Source: an uncultured Clostridia bacterium
Lineage (GTDB): Bacteria > Bacillota > Clostridia > Christensenellales > UBA1242
Length of the DNA stretch: 64,000 nucleotides
Assembly (NCBI GenBank): GCA_934747965.1
Contig: CAKVHI010000004.1
Span: 50,170 to 114,169, forward strand
Direction of reading: 5' to 3'
Shown piece by piece: positions 60,857 through 64,000 of the stretch. Position 1 is the first letter of the stretch. Each line of letters opens with the position of its first letter. Below the pieces are notes generated by a model. That model saw only the letters and a program-made list of their open reading frames with translations. It did not search any database and was not told the DNA's origin. The position numbers and the translations under genes are program-made.

Positions 60857-61423
60857 ATGAGTGTTTGGATTTTTTGCACCATTATGAGTGTTTTGTTTAT
60901 TTTTATATTGCCGATAAAATTAAAGGCAAAAATCAAATATAATTTGTTGAAGAACAAAGGGGATATTAAATTTTATTTCTTTAAACTAAATGTTTTAAGT
61001 TTTAAATTTAGAATAAAATCAAAGTATATTTTGCTTACAACAAAAAAAGGAAAAAACATAGTTGTTCCTCTTGAGTTTGGACCTAATGCAAATCTTGAAT
61101 ATGTAGACTTAACTTATTTACTTTTAGACAAAACAACAATTAACACTCTAAAAATTAGTATCAATGCTGGTGTTCAAAATAATCCTTTTTTAACTGCATT
61201 GATGTTTGGACTTCTTCAAACCATAACATCAATATTTTTAGGATTTTTAAAAACAAAAAAACTATCAGTTATTGTGAGTAATAAAATAAATCCAGTATAT
61301 ACTAAAGACATAGGAATAGTGAGTATAAGCTCTTCTTTGACAATTAGTTTTGTTGATTATTTGTGGGCTTTTATGCAATATTTAATTAAATTTAAAAAGG
61401 TTGGTAAAAAATATGAAAAATGA
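60857..61423 (+). CDS. DUF2953-like membrane protein
   Basis: Encodes 188 residues. An N-terminal hydrophobic segment (about 3-20), then a beta-rich domain (KAKIKYNLLKNKGDIKFYFFKLNVLSFKF...) and weak membrane segments at 130-150. Sequence pattern and position directly before gerW match the DUF2953 (YtfI-like) sporulation-linked family. Overlaps gerW by 11 bp. Confidence 0.75.
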   Translation: MSVWIFCTIMSVLFIFILPIKLKAKIKYNLLKNKGDIKFYFFKLNVLSFKFRIKSKYILLTTKKGKNIVVPLEFGPNANLEYVDLTYLLLDKTTINTLKISINAGVQNNPFLTALMFGLLQTITSIFLGFLKTKKLSVIVSNKINPVYTKDIGIVSISSSLTISFVDYLWAFMQYLIKFKKVGKKYEK

Positions 61424-61796
61424 TGAAACTAAAACAAACAAGATTGAACAAATCATGACAGAAGCCATGAGCAAACTTAAAAGTGTTATTGATGTAAACA
61501 CAGTTATTGGTAATCCTATAACCACTTTTGACGGAACAACTATCATTCCCATAAGCAAGGTCAGTGCGGGCTTTGTTGCTGGAGGTGGTGAGTATAATCA
61601 ACATAAAGACATGAAGAAAAATGCAAGTTTAGATTTTCCGTTTGCAGGTGGAAGTGGAACAGGTTTCTCAATAAATCCAGTTGGCTTTTTGGTTGAGTCG
61701 GCTTCTGGAATAAAACTTATAAACATAGACAATAAAAGTGCATACGAGAGCATATTAGAAATTGTTAAAAATGTTACAGACAAAATTAGTAAATAG
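61413..61796 (+). CDS. gerW: Spore germination protein GerW/YtfJ
   Basis: Encodes 127 residues from ATG 61413. VIGNPITTFDGTTIIPISKVSAGFVAGGGEY and GGSGTGFSINPVGFLV are the signature of the GerW (YtfJ) family, needed for the response to some germinants in Bacillus. Coupled with the DUF2953 gene before and dacF 8 nt after, a conserved sporulation block. Confidence 0.93.
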   Translation: MKNDETKTNKIEQIMTEAMSKLKSVIDVNTVIGNPITTFDGTTIIPISKVSAGFVAGGGEYNQHKDMKKNASLDFPFAGGSGTGFSINPVGFLVESASGIKLINIDNKSAYESILEIVKNVTDKISK

Positions 61797-61804
61797 GAGA
61801 ATTT

Positions 61805-62944
61805 ATGAAAAAATTTTTATGTTTTTTGTTAATAATTTGTTCAATTATTTCGGTTGGTGCTTTCAAAGCAAATCATTCAGATAAAGTTTTGGCTGAAAAT
61901 TATTGCAAATCTAGTGTAGTAATTGAAAAAAATTCAAAAAGAGTGTTATCTGAATTTAACAAAGATGAACAACTTCCAATGGCGTCAACAACAAAAATAA
62001 TGACTGCATTAATAACTCTTGAAAATTGCAACAATATTTCAGAAGAAGTTAATATTGATGACAGGGCTGTTGGAATTGAAGGGACTAGCATTTATCTAAG
62101 AAAAGGTGAAGTTTTGACTGTTGAAGAACTTTTATATGGCCTAATTTTGCCTTCAGGGAACGATGCTAGCCTTGCTCTTGCATATCATGTCGGAAAAGGT
62201 AATTTGCAAACATTTGTTGATATGATGAACAAAAAAGTTGAAGAATTAAAACTTTCTAACACTCATTTTGAAAATCCTCATGGTTTGGACCACAGCGATC
62301 ATTATACAAGTGCCTACGACCTTGCGATAATTACTAGTGAAGCACTAAAAAATGATACTTTCCGTGAAATTGTTAGCACAAAAATTAAGCAAATAAGAGG
62401 CAATAGCGAAGTGCCACATAGATTTTTAAGAAACAAACAAAGACTACTTAAAACTTTGGATGGTTGTAATGGTGTTAAGTCCGGCTTTACAGACAACGCC
62501 GGAAGATGTTTGGTTACAAGTTGTTTAAGGGATGATATGGAAGTCGTTTGCGTTGTGTTAAATTGTCCTAATATGTTTGAAGAAAGTGCAAGACTTGTGA
62601 ACAAGGCTTTTGATGAATATAGTTTTGAAACTATTTTGCCACCTTACAATTACATCACAAGTATCAAAGTCAACGATGGCACAAGTGAAAATGTTAAAGT
62701 ATACACAATGAAAGGTTTTAAATATCCACTAAAAAGTGATGAAAAATCAAAAATAAATATAGAAACTGAGATAGAAAATGAATTAGATTCTCCGGTAGAA
62801 AAGGAAAAACCCGTTGGGAAAATTAATATTTATTATGACAAAGACTTAATTTTTTCGGAAAATGTTTACACAATGGAAAATGTTGAAAGTAAAGATATTA
62901 AGGATAAAGTTAAGGATATAATTGACAAATGGTTTTATGAATAG
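61805..62944 (+). CDS. dacF: D-alanyl-D-alanine carboxypeptidase (DacF/DacB type)
   Basis: A penicillin-binding protein 5-type enzyme, 379 residues. Signal peptide (about 1-30), SxxK in ASTTKIMTALI, SGN in PSGNDASLAL and KTG-equivalent KSG in GVKSGFTDNAG. Removes the terminal D-Ala of peptidoglycan stem peptides outside the membrane. The C-terminal domain is beta-rich. Next to gerW, so probably a spore-cortex form; dacB is an alternative name. Confidence 0.92.
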   Translation: MKKFLCFLLIICSIISVGAFKANHSDKVLAENYCKSSVVIEKNSKRVLSEFNKDEQLPMASTTKIMTALITLENCNNISEEVNIDDRAVGIEGTSIYLRKGEVLTVEELLYGLILPSGNDASLALAYHVGKGNLQTFVDMMNKKVEELKLSNTHFENPHGLDHSDHYTSAYDLAIITSEALKNDTFREIVSTKIKQIRGNSEVPHRFLRNKQRLLKTLDGCNGVKSGFTDNAGRCLVTSCLRDDMEVVCVVLNCPNMFEESARLVNKAFDEYSFETILPPYNYITSIKVNDGTSENVKVYTMKGFKYPLKSDEKSKINIETEIENELDSPVEKEKPVGKINIYYDKDLIFSENVYTMENVESKDIKDKVKDIIDKWFYE

Positions 62945-62966
62945 TGGTTAATCCACTATTTTTTTA
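62940..62966 (+). terminator. Intrinsic terminator
   Basis: AATAGTGG/CCACTATT stem overlapping the dacF stop, then T run. Confidence 0.85.
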
Positions 62967-63002
62967 GTCGAACAAGTTTTTTTGAAAAATTTTAAACAAT
63001 GA

Positions 63003-63031
63003 TTGATTTATTATTCGTAATATTATATAAT
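63003..63031 (+). promoter_or_regulatory. rluB promoter, near-leaderless
   Basis: TTGATT, 17-nt spacer, TATAAT, 8 nt, ATG at 63040. Confidence 0.55.
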
Positions 63032-63039
63032 TCATAATT

Positions 63040-63747
63040 ATGAGAATTAATAAATTTATTGCATCTTTAGGTGTATGTTCAAGGCGAAAAGCAGATGAAT
63101 TGATTTTGAAAGGAAAGGTAAAACTTAATGGAAATATTGTTTCAAGCATGGGAATAGATGTTTCGGAAACAGACAAAATTGAGGTTGATGGAAAGATTTT
63201 AAATCAAACTGAAAATTTGGTTTATTTTATGTTAAACAAACCAAAATCTGTAATATGTTCTTCAAGTGATGAAAAAGGAAGAAAAACAATATTGGATATT
63301 GTAAAATCACAAGAACGAATTTATCCCGTTGGAAGGCTTGATTATGAAAGTGAAGGCTTGATTTTGCTTACAAACGATGGTGATTTAGCATACAAACTTA
63401 CTCATCCAAAAATGCAAATTCCAAAAACTTATATCGTAAAGATTAAGGGCGATATTAAAGAAAGCGAGCTTGCAGTTTTAAGAAATGGGGTTAAGATAGG
63501 CGAAGTTAAATATAATAAGTGCAAAATTAAGGTTATCTATAGTGAAAAAAATTCAACTAAACTTGAAATTGTTTTAACTGAAGGAAAAAATCGAGAAATT
63601 AGAAAAATGCTTGACTTTATAGGAAAAGAAGTTTTGCTTTTAAAGCGAGTTAAAATTGCAGATTTAAAACTTGGGAGTTTAAATAGGGGAGAATATCGAC
63701 CTCTTAAAGATTATGAAGTTGAATATCTTAAAAATTTAATTGTTTAG
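63040..63747 (+). CDS. rluB: Pseudouridine synthase (RluB family)
   Basis: Encodes 235 residues: an S4 RNA-binding domain (MRINKFIASLGVCSRRKADELI) and the catalytic domain with the Asp in PVGRLDYESEGLILLTNDGDLAYKL. Isomerises uridine in 23S rRNA. Follows the dacF block as in Bacillus. Near-leaderless start. Confidence 0.94.
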   Translation: MRINKFIASLGVCSRRKADELILKGKVKLNGNIVSSMGIDVSETDKIEVDGKILNQTENLVYFMLNKPKSVICSSSDEKGRKTILDIVKSQERIYPVGRLDYESEGLILLTNDGDLAYKLTHPKMQIPKTYIVKIKGDIKESELAVLRNGVKIGEVKYNKCKIKVIYSEKNSTKLEIVLTEGKNREIRKMLDFIGKEVLLLKRVKIADLKLGSLNRGEYRPLKDYEVEYLKNLIV

Positions 63748-63881
63748 TGATAAATCAATTTTCTACTAAAACTTTATGCTTTTACAAAGTGTATATTTTA
63801 TAGGTTTTCATAAAGCATTTAAAGCAAAAAATAAATTAAAAAAAATAATTTTAAAATTTTTAAAATATTTTTAAAAAATCG
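63748..63881. other. AT-rich spacer
   Basis: No gene. CTTTATG/CATAAAG forms a weak long-loop hairpin; no clear terminator for rluB is visible. Confidence 0.4.
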
Positions 63882-63910
63882 TTGACAAAGTTTTTAAAAT
63901 ATTATATCAT
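63882..63910 (+). promoter_or_regulatory. tRNA-Pro promoter
   Basis: TTGACA, 17-nt spacer, TATCAT, about 18 nt before the tRNA. Confidence 0.8.
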
Positions 63911-63928
63911 TAATAAGTCAATCGGTTT

Positions 63929-64000
63929 CGGGGTGTAGCGCAGTTGGTAGCGCACGTGGTTTGGGACCATGGGGCCGGGAGTTCGAGTCTCTTCACCCCG
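63929..64000 (+). tRNA. tRNA-Pro (TGG), cut by the window end
   Basis: The acceptor stem CGGGGTG pairs with CACCCCG at the last bases of the window; anticodon loop TTTGGGA gives TGG. The discriminator base and CCA are beyond the edge. No element of the tRNA-Leu/tRNA-Lys type is present upstream. Confidence 0.95.

Noticed and set aside
1..64000. CRISPR array, rRNA operon or prophage
   Set aside because: No regularly spaced repeats, no rRNA-like GC-rich conserved blocks and no phage structural genes are visible; the only mobile-element traces are those listed.

Overview
The window reads as an AT-rich chromosome segment (roughly 30% GC by eye) from an anaerobic, endospore-forming Bacillota, most likely an uncultured clostridial lineage. 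Supporting signs are a T-box leader in front of pheST, SigK and SigG sporulation sigma factors, the GerW/YtfJ spore protein next to a DacF-type carboxypeptidase, ScpA/ScpB, an L27 precursor with a Prp-cleavable N-terminus, and an oxygen-sensitive class III ribonucleotide reductase (NrdDG) as the only RNR in view. The genetic code is standard (TGA, TAA and TAG all act as stops). Most genes are on the + strand.

Layout. 0-3.8 kb: small envelope genes and a large Ig-repeat lipoprotein. 3.8-4.5 kb: tRNA-Leu embedded in a duplicated and rearranged locus, then a possible small RNA. 4.5-12.2 kb: T-box/pheS-pheT, leuS and proS. 12.4-16.1 kb: tRNA-Lys with the same small element as tRNA-Leu, followed by a decayed tRNA-integrated island (integrase remnant, membrane protein, ABC exporter, truncated tRNA-Lys 3' end as the distal att). 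16-24.8 kb: accessory genes (InlB-type lipoprotein, Xre regulator, Nudix, lipoprotein, an SDR plus alpha-oxoamine synthase pair), sigK and murG. 25-34.5 kb: HipA-like kinase, parE-parC, rpiB, phosphoesterase, U32 protein. 34.6-47.5 kb: regulators, DegV, sigG, GDPD, lepA, a secreted metalloprotease, smc-ftsY. 47.7-55 kb: HtrA-like lipoprotein, rplU-prp-rpmA, ogg, NrdR-box-controlled nrd operon, rpsO. 55-64 kb: unclassified metalloproteins, M50 protease-scpA-scpB, DUF2953-gerW-dacF, rluB, and tRNA-Pro running off the right edge.

The two most unusual signals are these. (1) At least ten genes on both strands have a near-consensus sigma-A promoter whose -10 box lies exactly 6 nt before the start codon, with no room for a Shine-Dalgarno sequence; this implies widespread leaderless mRNA used for the first gene of transcription units, while internal genes carry normal Shine-Dalgarno sites. 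(2) A roughly 107-bp element with a covarying stem sits inside the 5' halves of both tRNA-Leu and tRNA-Lys, flanked by direct repeats that regenerate an intact tRNA, with an inverted tRNA 5' fragment at its far end. I do not recognise this element.
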